The translations under genes were made by a program, and so were the position numbers. Positions 45,845-54,040 of a stretch of 64,000 nt of DNA are shown here, piece after piece (the first letter of the stretch is position 1; each line of letters opens with the position of its first letter). Source of the stretch: CAVWDI01 sp963793095 (GTDB lineage: Bacteria > Chloroflexota > Anaerolineae > Anaerolineales > UBA4823); contig CAWBYY010000002.1 of the NCBI GenBank assembly GCA_963793095.1, positions 1,364,001 to 1,428,000 on the forward strand, given 5' to 3'. The notes under the pieces were generated by a model. The model made no database searches, was not told where the DNA came from, and saw nothing but the letters and a program-made list of their open reading frames with translations.

Positions 45845-46378
45845 TCAGATATGTACGGCTTTACTTTTTGTTTCGTCAGTCTTTTTATTCAATGGAAATA
45901 CAAGCAGGCTGTATATAAAAAGAAGCGCGGTTAATGTGGGCGTAGCTAAAAACAATCCTGTCAGGCGGGTGGTTAAGTTTGTCGGCGCTCGCACATCCAG
46001 ACCCAGGTATCTGCTGGTCTGAAAGGTGCAAGAGTAAGCAAGATTATCCACCTGTTCCATAATCAAACTGCCAGTCGAATTGGGCGGAACCCATATCGGA
46101 CCTAATTGATGGCTAACTCGATCGTTGTTTTGAACGATTAATGTATCCCCGACTACAAAAACCATCTGGTCAGGTATTGAAAGCACATCTTCGCCTGCAT
46201 CAACCTTTTCAGCCGTACCAGCAGGAATTGTTAATGTGATTTTTTCTGGCGCCCGGTCATACTTATCCTTTTGTAATAAGTATGATGCTTCGTTAAACAA
46301 GCCAACGAAAATGACTGAAATCGTCAGTACAATCAGGAGGCGGATGAATAAAGGTTTGAAATTTGGGTTTTTGGACAT
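45845..46378 (-). CDS. Membrane protein with a cupredoxin-like domain, oxidase operon
   Basis: This 177-residue protein has two transmembrane helices (about 9-26 and 145-163) around an extracytoplasmic domain of about 110 residues. That domain is beta-rich, with MVFVVGDTLIVQNND, SHQLGPIWV, and SCTFQTSRYLGLD. The single His after SHQ and the Cys in SCTF fall where cupredoxin copper ligands sit (a full His-Cys-His-Met set is not evident). It lies between Sco and SURF1, so a role in delivering or sensing copper for the CuA or CuB centre is reasonable inference. The family is not one I can name with certainty. Confidence 0.6.
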   Translation of the reverse strand: MSKNPNFKPLFIRLLIVLTISVIFVGLFNEASYLLQKDKYDRAPEKITLTIPAGTAEKVDAGEDVLSIPDQMVFVVGDTLIVQNNDRVSHQLGPIWVPPNSTGSLIMEQVDNLAYSCTFQTSRYLGLDVRAPTNLTTRLTGLFLATPTLTALLFIYSLLVFPLNKKTDETKSKAVHI

Positions 46379-46386
46379 TGAAGGTT

Positions 46387-46992
46387 TTAATTTTCTTGAA
46401 GCATATGGTTAAGATCTTGAATTATTTTCTTTGATTCGATACCAAACGGGTAAGTTAATTTCCAGTTCCCCTCACTATCTATTACATAGGTTCTGGACGT
46501 GTGATCTACTAAATATCCGATTGCACTCCCAGTCTCTTTTTGTTCCTGGTACACACCGTAATCAGCCCATACCTGCTCAAGAACACTGCGATCTTCGCTC
46601 AAACCGATGAAATCTGGATCAAATCTGCTGAGATATTTTCTCAGAGATTCCTGGCTGTCTCTTTCTGGGTCAACAGTTATGAACACATAATCAATCCCAG
46701 CTGATTTTTCACCAAGTGTCTTCTTTATATTTTTAAATTCTGATAAAGTTACCGGGCAGACATCCGGACAATTTGTATACCCGAAGAAAATCAGGATAAT
46801 ATTTCCATTCCGGCTGCTCAACCGGTAAGGATTACCGTTCTGGTCAATTAGGGCAAAGTCAGCAGCAGGTACCGGGGGGTCAATTACTGACCCTTGATAT
46901 TCATAATCGCCTGAAAGGAAATACCACCCCAATGCGAATATCGCAAATCCAGCAATGATTCCCACAAACAATAACCCGTATCTTTTAATCAT
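46387..46992 (-). CDS. Sco1/SenC-family copper chaperone
   Basis: This 201-residue protein has an N-terminal membrane anchor (LLFVGIIAGFAIFALGWYFL) and a thioredoxin-like Sco domain outside. The copper-binding CxxxC is in GYTNCPDVCPVTL, and the distal His is in VDHTSRTYVID. Sco proteins deliver copper to, or reduce, the CuA site of oxidase subunit II. It follows ctaE by 53 bases. This fits the operon with a subunit II that has CuA ligands. Confidence 0.92.
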   Translation of the reverse strand: MIKRYGLLFVGIIAGFAIFALGWYFLSGDYEYQGSVIDPPVPAADFALIDQNGNPYRLSSRNGNIILIFFGYTNCPDVCPVTLSEFKNIKKTLGEKSAGIDYVFITVDPERDSQESLRKYLSRFDPDFIGLSEDRSVLEQVWADYGVYQEQKETGSAIGYLVDHTSRTYVIDSEGNWKLTYPFGIESKKIIQDLNHMLQEN

Positions 46993-47045
46993 TTTTCTTA
47001 ACTAATTTAATGCCAACCATATCAAAAATGAATGTGCCCAGAATT

Positions 47046-47624
47046 TCACCCGGCCGGTAAGCCTATTAGATACAACGCAGGGTAGAAGAAGATCCAGACC
47101 ACATCGATAAAATGCCAATAGACTGCCGCGCCTTCAACCGGAAAGTGGCGTTCTTGGTTGTATAAACCTTTTCTGCCGTTCAGGAATATCACCACCAGCA
47201 GAATTAAACCTGTCAGAACATGGAAAGCATGGAAACCAGTCATAATGTAAAACAATGACCAGGTTGCATTTTCTGATGGACCGTAGGGCGCTATACGCCA
47301 TTCAATTCCAACCACTCCAACAAGGAAAATTGTTCCCAGTACAATCGTAATAAGGGTGTTTCTTAAAAATGCTTTCCTATCTCCGAAAGCAATGGCAGTA
47401 TCGGCACGATTCATAAAAAAACTGCTGGCGAGCAGAATTATGGTAACGATAAGCCCAACCAGCTGGTTAAGCTCGGGTCGAATTCCAATCCCCAACAAGT
47501 AGAAACGTGAAACAAATAAACCTGCAAAAACAAAAGCGTCTGAGAATATAAATAACCACAATCCCAGCCGATTAGTTGTCGTTTTTTGATTGTAATTGTC
47601 AGCTGCAAATGTCTCGGCACTCAT
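47046..47624 (-). CDS. ctaE: Cytochrome c oxidase subunit III
   Basis: This 192-residue protein is a five-helix bacterial subunit III, shorter than the seven-helix mitochondrial form. Typical elements are RLGLWLFIFSDAFVFAGLF near the start, GFHAFHVLTGLILL and VYWHFIDVVWIFFYPALYL at the end. It stabilises subunit I and provides a proton or lipid path. It starts two bases after the ctaF stop. Confidence 0.93.
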   Translation of the reverse strand: MSAETFAADNYNQKTTTNRLGLWLFIFSDAFVFAGLFVSRFYLLGIGIRPELNQLVGLIVTIILLASSFFMNRADTAIAFGDRKAFLRNTLITIVLGTIFLVGVVGIEWRIAPYGPSENATWSLFYIMTGFHAFHVLTGLILLVVIFLNGRKGLYNQERHFPVEGAAVYWHFIDVVWIFFYPALYLIGLPAG

Positions 47625-47626
47625 AA

Positions 47627-47842
47627 CTATATTTCCTCCTCCGCTGAAAACAGCCTTCCAATGTGCATATAATCACGGACGACAAAGAATGTTTTAATAA
47701 GGGCTATGGCAATCAGCACCCCTGACCAGCCGACCACAAATGAACCGATCAAAAATTCTCCAATCGTCAGAAACATTAAAAGTATCAATACTGTCATTCC
47801 TATCCGGAAAGCCTGTTTTTTCTTTTCTTCAAATTCCATCAT
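47627..47842 (-). CDS. ctaF: Small oxidase subunit IV (CtaF/CyoD-like)
   Basis: This 71-residue protein has two transmembrane helices (about 15-34 and 36-53), with the end FVVRDYMHIGRLF typical of prokaryotic cytochrome c oxidase subunit IV. It helps assemble or stabilise the complex. It lies between subunits I and III. Two consecutive ATG codons are possible starts after GGAG; the difference is one residue. Confidence 0.85.
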   Translation of the reverse strand: MMEFEEKKKQAFRIGMTVLILLMFLTIGEFLIGSFVVGWSGVLIAIALIKTFFVVRDYMHIGRLFSAEEEI

Positions 47843-47894
47843 GAATTCTCCAGGTTAAGTCTCTCTAATAATGATTATTTCAAGGAAACGTTGA

Positions 47895-49820
47895 TCAATC
47901 AGCGACTGCAGGCTCAGCCAGTGAGGGGGCCACACCGCCAGTTGAAATTCGTTCTTTATCTATGTTTACAAATGCCGTTTGCGGTTCCAATCCGTAATCG
48001 TAGGGCTCCCCAATAACCTCGATTGGCGTATCGTAATTATGGACGGGTAGAGGTGAAGGCAATTGAAATTCTGGCGACCTTGAGCGCCATGGATTTGCGA
48101 CTGCTTTAGGACCGCGCACTGCACTGAATATTAGATTGGTTAATGCCACAAGCACCGATATACCTATCACAAAACCGGCGATGGTAACAAGTACCTGTGT
48201 GTCCTGAATTCCAAGGGTGGGGTCATAATCTGCTATTCTGCGGCGCATACCTAAGAGTCCAGTGGACATTTGCCCCAAAGATTGGACATAGAAGGCAGGC
48301 AGCATGAGGAAAAAATGTAGTTTTCCGAGGCGTTCGTTATACATCCTGCCGGTAATTTTTGGAAACCAGTAATATATCGCTGCGAAAAATGGGAATACAT
48401 AACCCCCAAACATGGTTGCATGGAAGTGTCCCACGATCCAGTAAGTGTCCTGCAGGTGGAGGTCGGTGGCTACAGTACCGTTTGGAGGTCCGCTCAACCC
48501 CCCAAGTAAAAATATTGAGATAGCACCCAGGACAAAAAGCATTGGGGTTTCGAATGACAGTTTCCCTTGCCAGATCGTCCCTATCCAGCTGAAGAACTTA
48601 ATTCCAGTGGGAACCGCGACCAGTAATGTGCTGTACATGAAAGGAACCCGTAAATAGGCCGCCATTCCACTTGTGAACATATGGTGCGCCCAGACGAAAA
48701 ATCCGACCAAAGCAATTCCAAACGAAGAAAGCGCCACCCATTTATAACCGAATAAGGGTTTCCGGGCGAATACCGGCAGCAGCTCGCTGATAACTCCCAA
48801 TCCGGTCAGGATGAAAACGTAGACAGCAGGGTGTGAGTAAAACCAGAACAGGTGCTGGAACAAAATCGGGTTTCCACCCAAAGCCGGGGTGAAGAAGGTC
48901 ATTCCCAGAATCCGTTCAAACAAAACCATCAGAAAAGAAAGGCCGATCAATTGGGTTGCTGTCAGTCCGATAATTGATGTGGCCAGAGCTGTCCAAACAA
49001 AAATCGGCATCTTGAAGTAATCCATACCCTTTGCCCGCATCCGAACGGTTGTTGTGATGATATTCAAAGACCCGAGAATTGAGGACATGCCGAACAGATA
49101 GACTCCCAGGAAGAACATATCCATGCCAAGAGGGGCTCGTGTGCTCAACGGTGGATATCCTGTCCAGCCTGTGTCAAACCCGCCCAGGAAAAGACTGGAG
49201 AGCAGCAGTATGCCTGCGGGTACGTTTACCCAGAAAGCGAATGCATTTAATCTTGGGAAAGCCATGTCATTTGCGCCAATCATTAGTGGAACAAGGTAAT
49301 TAGACATGGCAGCCACACCCAATAATATTGAGAATATCATTACAATCCCATGTAAACTCATTATCGTGTTGTAGGAATTGAATGTAAGGATATCCAGGGC
49401 CGGTGAAATCAATTCGGTGCGGAATATAAGCGCAAAAAGACCGGCTATAAAAAACATTACCAGCGAAAGAAAACCATATTGAATCCCGATCGCTTTGTGA
49501 TCAAAAGAAACGCTTAAATACCGAGCCCATCCTGAATCGAAGGCATCCTCAGGATGGGCTGGTGTCTCCTTGCCGCGGGCCCAACTTATCCAGTCGTTCA
49601 TGACCCCGGTCCCGAGAATAAACCCAACTGCGCCTACCAGACCCCCTGCTACCCAGGCAGGCTGTGTAAACCCAAATGTATTTGGGTCAAAAACAGGCCG
49701 CCCCGTCGCTAACCGGATAGCAGTAACCGCCAGGGCTCCAAGAATCAATCCAAAGAAAAATCCAACCAGTCCTTTTAATAATCCGATTGAAAAGATCCCG
49801 GTTTTTTTATTTTCATTCAT
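47895..49820 (-). CDS. ctaD: Cytochrome c oxidase subunit I
   Basis: Subunit I holds heme a and the heme a3-CuB centre. The 641-residue protein has the low-spin heme ligand region NTIMSLHGIVMIF, the HPAVYVF and CuB region FWFYSHPAVYVFILTG, AHHMFTSGM with the CuB His pair, and VGHFHATMFGG with the heme a3 ligands. An N-terminal extension of about 100 residues carries two extra transmembrane helices before SFDHKAIGIQYGFLSL. The start is ATG 49820 after GGAGG. A TTG at 49832 is possible but less good. The YSHP with downstream Tyr is that of A-type heme-copper oxidases. Confidence 0.95.
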   Translation of the reverse strand: MNENKKTGIFSIGLLKGLVGFFFGLILGALAVTAIRLATGRPVFDPNTFGFTQPAWVAGGLVGAVGFILGTGVMNDWISWARGKETPAHPEDAFDSGWARYLSVSFDHKAIGIQYGFLSLVMFFIAGLFALIFRTELISPALDILTFNSYNTIMSLHGIVMIFSILLGVAAMSNYLVPLMIGANDMAFPRLNAFAFWVNVPAGILLLSSLFLGGFDTGWTGYPPLSTRAPLGMDMFFLGVYLFGMSSILGSLNIITTTVRMRAKGMDYFKMPIFVWTALATSIIGLTATQLIGLSFLMVLFERILGMTFFTPALGGNPILFQHLFWFYSHPAVYVFILTGLGVISELLPVFARKPLFGYKWVALSSFGIALVGFFVWAHHMFTSGMAAYLRVPFMYSTLLVAVPTGIKFFSWIGTIWQGKLSFETPMLFVLGAISIFLLGGLSGPPNGTVATDLHLQDTYWIVGHFHATMFGGYVFPFFAAIYYWFPKITGRMYNERLGKLHFFLMLPAFYVQSLGQMSTGLLGMRRRIADYDPTLGIQDTQVLVTIAGFVIGISVLVALTNLIFSAVRGPKAVANPWRSRSPEFQLPSPLPVHNYDTPIEVIGEPYDYGLEPQTAFVNIDKERISTGGVAPSLAEPAVAD

Positions 49821-49884
49821 GTACTCCTCCAATTAAAGAGTATTCCTGTTTACTGGAAATCATCTAAAAAGAATATGGCTGAAA

Positions 49885-51331
49885 TTAATTCAGGCTTTTT
49901 ATGAACTGGACGATGTCAGTAATTTGTTGGTCAGTTAATTGCTGGCTGAAATTTGCTGGCATAACATTGGAAAAACCCTGCACGATGTTCTTGCCCGGAT
50001 TGAGAATGGAGTCACGGATGTATTCCTCATTCACAGTCACACTGGTCCCGTCCGAGAGTGTTTCCTGGGTTTCGTAAATTCCTTTCCATGTTGGGCCAAC
50101 CGATATCGCTTCCATCCAGACTGTGGCAGGCAACACACCCGTATTGTTCGACCCATTTGCTGCCGCGCCCAACCGGATCATCGGGTAAACCTGATTCTTC
50201 CGCAAGCCATGCTTCGAAATCATCCTGGGAGACGACCTTCACTGGCGCTCGCATATCAGCGTGTTTCTCTCCGCATAATTCCGCACAGCGGACTTTGTAA
50301 TCGCCCTTCAAGGTGGGAGTGATTCTAATTTGGCGAACGAATTCGTCTCCGCCAGGAAGGGCATCCTGTTTCACCCGAAATTCGGGAACCCAGAATGAGT
50401 GGATCACATCGTTTGAAGTAAGAGAAACCAATGCCTGTTTATTGACCGGCATCATTAATATGTTTGAAACTACACCAAATTCCGGATATTCAAAACGCCA
50501 TGACCACTGCTGGCCGATTGCCTCGATCTCTATCGGCCTGGGATCAGCACGAAGCGTTTCTGCCAGTGACTGGCCTCCAAGATAAGCCAGAACCATTACG
50601 GTGATCAAAGGGAGAATTGTCCATAAAACCTCCAGTTTTGTATTCCCTTCGATATGGACGGCATCTTCCATATCCCCCGGTTTCCTTCTGAATACGACGA
50701 TGCTGTAAATCATAAATACAACAATAAGGGAAAATAGAAATGCAATGATCTTGAATTCAATTCCAAACAACCTGTCGATTGGTACAGCCTGAGCGCTTGC
50801 CTGGACAGGCAGAATTTGGATGTATTCCATTCCCACGCTGATAATTAATGTAGAAATCAATACCAATATTGCTGCAATAAAAAGATGCTTCATATTCGTT
50901 CTCCTGTTCATCTCATCACCTTTCGCCGGTGAGTCGCCAGAGATCTGCAGATCAGTATTTTCCTGTTCATTCTCGTCATACTTCAGCCATTCATCAATGT
51001 CGGAGGCCGCGAGTGTACGTCGGTCGTAAACAAGCGCTTCATTTCCACTCTGCAGTGAAAGCAGCACGACCCGAAGTTTTTTCTCACCTTCCACAAAACG
51101 GGCAAGAAATTCATCACGGTTTAGTTTTTCATCATCATAATCAACGATGATCATATCCGGATTGAGTTCTTCTAAGGCATTTATTGCTTCTTCAAGGCTG
51201 GATACCATCCCCACTACCTGAACAGTATATGCTTTTCGATCTTCCAGTAAACTGCGCAGTCCCTGCCCGAATAATGGATGGCTTGAAGCAATTAAAACCT
51301 GCCTGATATTTTTTTCTTTGTTATTCTTCAT
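49885..51331 (-). CDS. ctaC: Cytochrome c oxidase subunit II with C-terminal cytochrome c and an N-terminal pseudo-receiver read in frame; one frameshift
   Basis: From Met147 (50893) this is a caa3-type subunit II. It has transmembrane helices near 149-167 and 185-215 and 237-252, the CuA site (HSFWVPEF, then RCAELCGEKHADM) and a cytochrome c domain with CVACHSL. The frame breaks near 50106-50125 (one extra base), after which VGPTWKGIYE continues to 49885; joined, the cytochrome c domain is complete. Upstream of Met147 the same frame runs without a stop into about 130 residues resembling a response-regulator receiver (LFGQGLRSLLE, IIVDYDDE), with the acidic pair changed to Ser16-Ser17. An in-frame SD (ACAGGAG) stands 6 bases before Met147, so both a fusion and a separate subunit II could be made. 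Confidence 0.88.
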
Positions 51332-51456
51332 TGAAGGCGAATACGTAATATTTAAAAATTCGAAGATTATTCATTAAATTAAATAAAATTTACCAAATTT
51401 AGTCAAAATTGTCATCAACTTTGATTTGTAAAAGGAAGGATTTCTTTTCCCCCATA

Positions 51457-51480
51457 GGGGTGATTTTGTTATCACCCCTT
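51457..51480. repeat. 9-bp inverted repeat upstream of the oxidase operon
   Basis: AGGGGTGAT (51457-51465) and ATCACCCCT (51472-51480), perfect, with a 6-base spacer. It lies 126 bases upstream of the first codon of the receiver-subunit II frame. It may be an operator or, with four T after it on the plus strand, a weak rightward terminator. Confidence 0.5.
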
Positions 51481-51550
51481 TTAATGCTCAATTAAAAGGA
51501 ATTTCCTGTATGATAATTAACAAAGATATTCTCACACAATATTTATTAAT

Positions 51551-51763
51551 GTGACAAAAATTAGTTTCGATCTCATCAAACATTACCGGTTGAAAATATC
51601 CAGGGTTGAATCAATATATCAACTGAATTCAAAGCGAAAGGCAGTGAAATTTGTCAATGAAGGAGGATTTGTTTTTTTATGGCCGATAAAAGGGATTGTG
51701 TTAGCCAGTCTTCTGGTCGCCGCAGCAGGCGATCGACAAGCCTGGAGAGTAGGTTATTCTTGA
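51551..51763 (+). pseudogene. Possible N-terminal fragment of an AlkZ/YcaQ-related protein
   Basis: A 70-codon frame carries AVKFVNEGGFVFLWPIKGIV and LASLLVAAAGDR, which resembles the N-terminus of winged-helix AlkZ (YcaQ)-related proteins (pattern 'F(V/I)xEVGFxxLFPxKGxELPSLWxAxAG'). The frame then stops. Nothing further downstream resembles the rest of such a protein, which would be several hundred residues. No clear ribosome binding site is present. I read it as a decayed remnant; the similarity is from memory. Confidence 0.35.
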
Positions 51764-51931
51764 AAACTGTCTGGGCATATCTTAATTACGGCATTTTGAA
51801 TATTACAATTTTCCTAAAATAATATTTTATAGGGTTCAAATATCAGATACTGTATAATCAGGTTGCTAAGCGATATATGAGAAAAAATCATTCGCTTATA
51901 TATATGATTTTCTGGGGCAGGAATTTTTTTA

Positions 51932-52954
51932 ATGGATACCGATATAAATTATCACAAAATCACCACAATCGAGCGCTTCATAATGGAAGAGCAGCTCAGG
52001 AACCCTGAAGCTACAGGTGTTCTCACAAATTTGTTATACGATATCGCCCTGGCAGGGAAAGTGATTGCCAGCAAAACCACCAGGGCTGGGTTGGTGGAAA
52101 TACTTGGTAGAACAAAGGATGTAAATATCCAGGGTGAGCAAGTACAAAAGTTAGATCGATTTGCGGATCAGACCATCATCCGCATGAACGATCATACCGG
52201 ACGGTTGGCGGTGATGGCATCAGAGGAACATGAAGATATTATTCCTATCCCGGAAAAATATCCGAGAGGTAAATATGTGCTGTTGTTTGATCCATTGGAT
52301 GGTTCCTCAAACATTGATTTCAACATCCCAATTGGAACTATTTTTGGGATTTATAACCGGTTGAGCAAGAAGGGACCCGGCACTTTGTGGGATTGCCTGC
52401 AGCCTGGCAGGGATCTGGTGGCTGCAGGCTATATCATTTTTGGTTCCAGCACCATGCTGGTATATACAACCGGCCAGGGTACCCATGGTTTTACTCTAGA
52501 TCCATCTGTAGGTGAATTTCTCCTTTCCCATCCATACATGAGGATACCTGCTAAATCTAAGTATTTCAGCGCCAATATCGGCAATCAGAAATACTGGAGC
52601 GGGGGGGTGTGCAAATTTACAGAATACCTGGAGGGTTTTAACAATAAGAGTTCGAATTCTTTGAGATATGTTGGCTCGCTGGTGGCTGATTTTCACCGCA
52701 ACCTGCTTTCCGGGGGCGTTTTTTATTACCCGGCTGATATAAAAGATCCCTCAAAACCAGATGGAAAACTGCGACTGATGTATGAAGCGAATCCACTTGC
52801 TTTTATCATCGAACAGGCGGGAGGGTACGCTTCAAATGGGGTGAAAAACATTCTAGATGTCTTACCCGAATCACTGCATCAACGGACACCATTTTATGTA
52901 GGAAACACCAACCTCGTTAAGAGAGCAGAAGAATTCATCAGAGAATTTGGTTAA
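51932..52954 (+). CDS. fbp: Class I fructose-1,6-bisphosphatase
   Basis: Fbp hydrolyses fructose-1,6-bisphosphate in gluconeogenesis. The 340-residue protein has the metal- and substrate-binding block LLFDPLDGSSNIDFNIPIGTIFGIY near residue 115. It has SEEHEDI before it, and later the substrate-binding LRYVGSLVADFHRNLLSGG and KLRLMYEANPLAFIIEQAGG. Length and motifs are those of the class I enzyme. It is preceded by a TATAAT (51853-51858) and an A/T hairpin. No neighbour is clearly related. With PpdK and the PDH complex it frames pyruvate and sugar flux. Confidence 0.96.
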   Translation: MDTDINYHKITTIERFIMEEQLRNPEATGVLTNLLYDIALAGKVIASKTTRAGLVEILGRTKDVNIQGEQVQKLDRFADQTIIRMNDHTGRLAVMASEEHEDIIPIPEKYPRGKYVLLFDPLDGSSNIDFNIPIGTIFGIYNRLSKKGPGTLWDCLQPGRDLVAAGYIIFGSSTMLVYTTGQGTHGFTLDPSVGEFLLSHPYMRIPAKSKYFSANIGNQKYWSGGVCKFTEYLEGFNNKSSNSLRYVGSLVADFHRNLLSGGVFYYPADIKDPSKPDGKLRLMYEANPLAFIIEQAGGYASNGVKNILDVLPESLHQRTPFYVGNTNLVKRAEEFIREFG

Positions 52955-53375
52955 TAAATTAAATCTTTTATTATTCAATTCTGATTGAATTGAATAAGTG
53001 GAAGATATTCGCTTGGATCAGGCGCATTTTGGCAGGAACGCGTACCTGGATACTTTTAATAAAATTGAATACGGAAGAAGTGTCACAGATTTATGCCGTG
53101 GTTTTCTGGCAGATTGTATTTAAGGTCGAAATCCGGAAGAAGTAATCGAAAAGTCAAGGTCAGAACCGGAGGAAAGAAGTCCAGCAAGGAATTGTGAGAT
53201 CAGAGTATGATCTTAGGGACAGCCGCAGAAATGGTCGATATATTAAAGTGCCCGGAAAAAGTTGTATTCAGGGTGAAATGCTTCAATACCTGGATCTTCA
53301 GGACATAATGGGTCTTGATTCCGTGGCAGCAGGTATAATAAATTAAAAAGGAAAGTTATCAATTTCACAAACCCA
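52955..53375. other. Intergenic region without a supported gene
   Basis: This stretch has a few short frames with repeated stops. A piece near 52990-53150 encodes ordered-looking peptides (EDIRLDQAHFGRNAYLD, then NPEEVIEKSRS in the same direction after a stop), which could be a decayed small gene, but I recognise no family. No hairpin with a T run follows fbp. Confidence 0.4.
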
Positions 53376-54038
53376 ATGACATTTCATCGTAGCAAGTTGT
53401 TCTTTTTCCTGATACTTTTTCCCTGGCTGTTTATAAACTCATGTACTGTTGTGACCGATGCGGAGCAAAAACTGGAGCGGTTACAATCATCCGTGAATAC
53501 GGTTGAAACACGAGTGCAATACAGCCTTGAATATATCGAGACCGTCCGGGCGATTGCGACGGAAGTCGACCAGAGTGGGATAGGACAAACTGCTCAAGCC
53601 GTGCTGACACAATTATCTGACAGCAGATTGATTAAGACGGCCCAATTTGTGGTGTCTTCAGAAGGTCCTGACTTATTAGAAACTGTTCAGAATTTTGTTT
53701 CTGAACCAATGATGAAAGTCCCAGGGACGGCTAAAACAATCACAACTCGGATTCCAGTTTTTTCAGATGTCCCAATTTTGGGCGCTGAAAAAGAGCAATT
53801 TTCTTCTAATGGTACAGTAATGTCATTTTCAACCAGTAAGGGAATTCTGGAAGTGGTTGAGTTTTACGAATTTGAGATGCCGGAATTTGACTGGGTACGG
53901 CTCGATCCAATTTCTACGGTCAAACCAGACAGGGCACTGTTACATTTCAGTAAATCGGAACGTCTTGCGATTTTATCAATAAATTACAACAAGAATTCAG
54001 CAACGACTATTGTTCAAATTTCGGTACAGGAAAGATAA
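53376..54038 (+). CDS. Predicted lipoprotein or secreted protein of unknown function
   Basis: This 220-residue protein has a basic start, a hydrophobic signal (LFFFLILFPWLFIN) and a cysteine at SCTVV, a weak lipobox. A coiled-coil-like helix follows (about 28-80), then a linker. The C-terminal half is beta-rich, with VMSFSTSKGILEVVEFYEFEMPEFDWVR, which resembles small 'steroid' or sensor-type stress domains but is not recognisable. It starts 3 bases before the acyl-CoA synthetase ATG, and the two may be one transcription unit. Its function is unknown. Confidence 0.6.
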   Translation: MTFHRSKLFFFLILFPWLFINSCTVVTDAEQKLERLQSSVNTVETRVQYSLEYIETVRAIATEVDQSGIGQTAQAVLTQLSDSRLIKTAQFVVSSEGPDLLETVQNFVSEPMMKVPGTAKTITTRIPVFSDVPILGAEKEQFSSNGTVMSFSTSKGILEVVEFYEFEMPEFDWVRLDPISTVKPDRALLHFSKSERLAILSINYNKNSATTIVQISVQER

Positions 54039-54040
54039 TA

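Noticed and set aside
48445..48657. Plus-strand frames inside the oxidase genes
   Set aside because: Shadows of conserved minus-strand subunits I to III.
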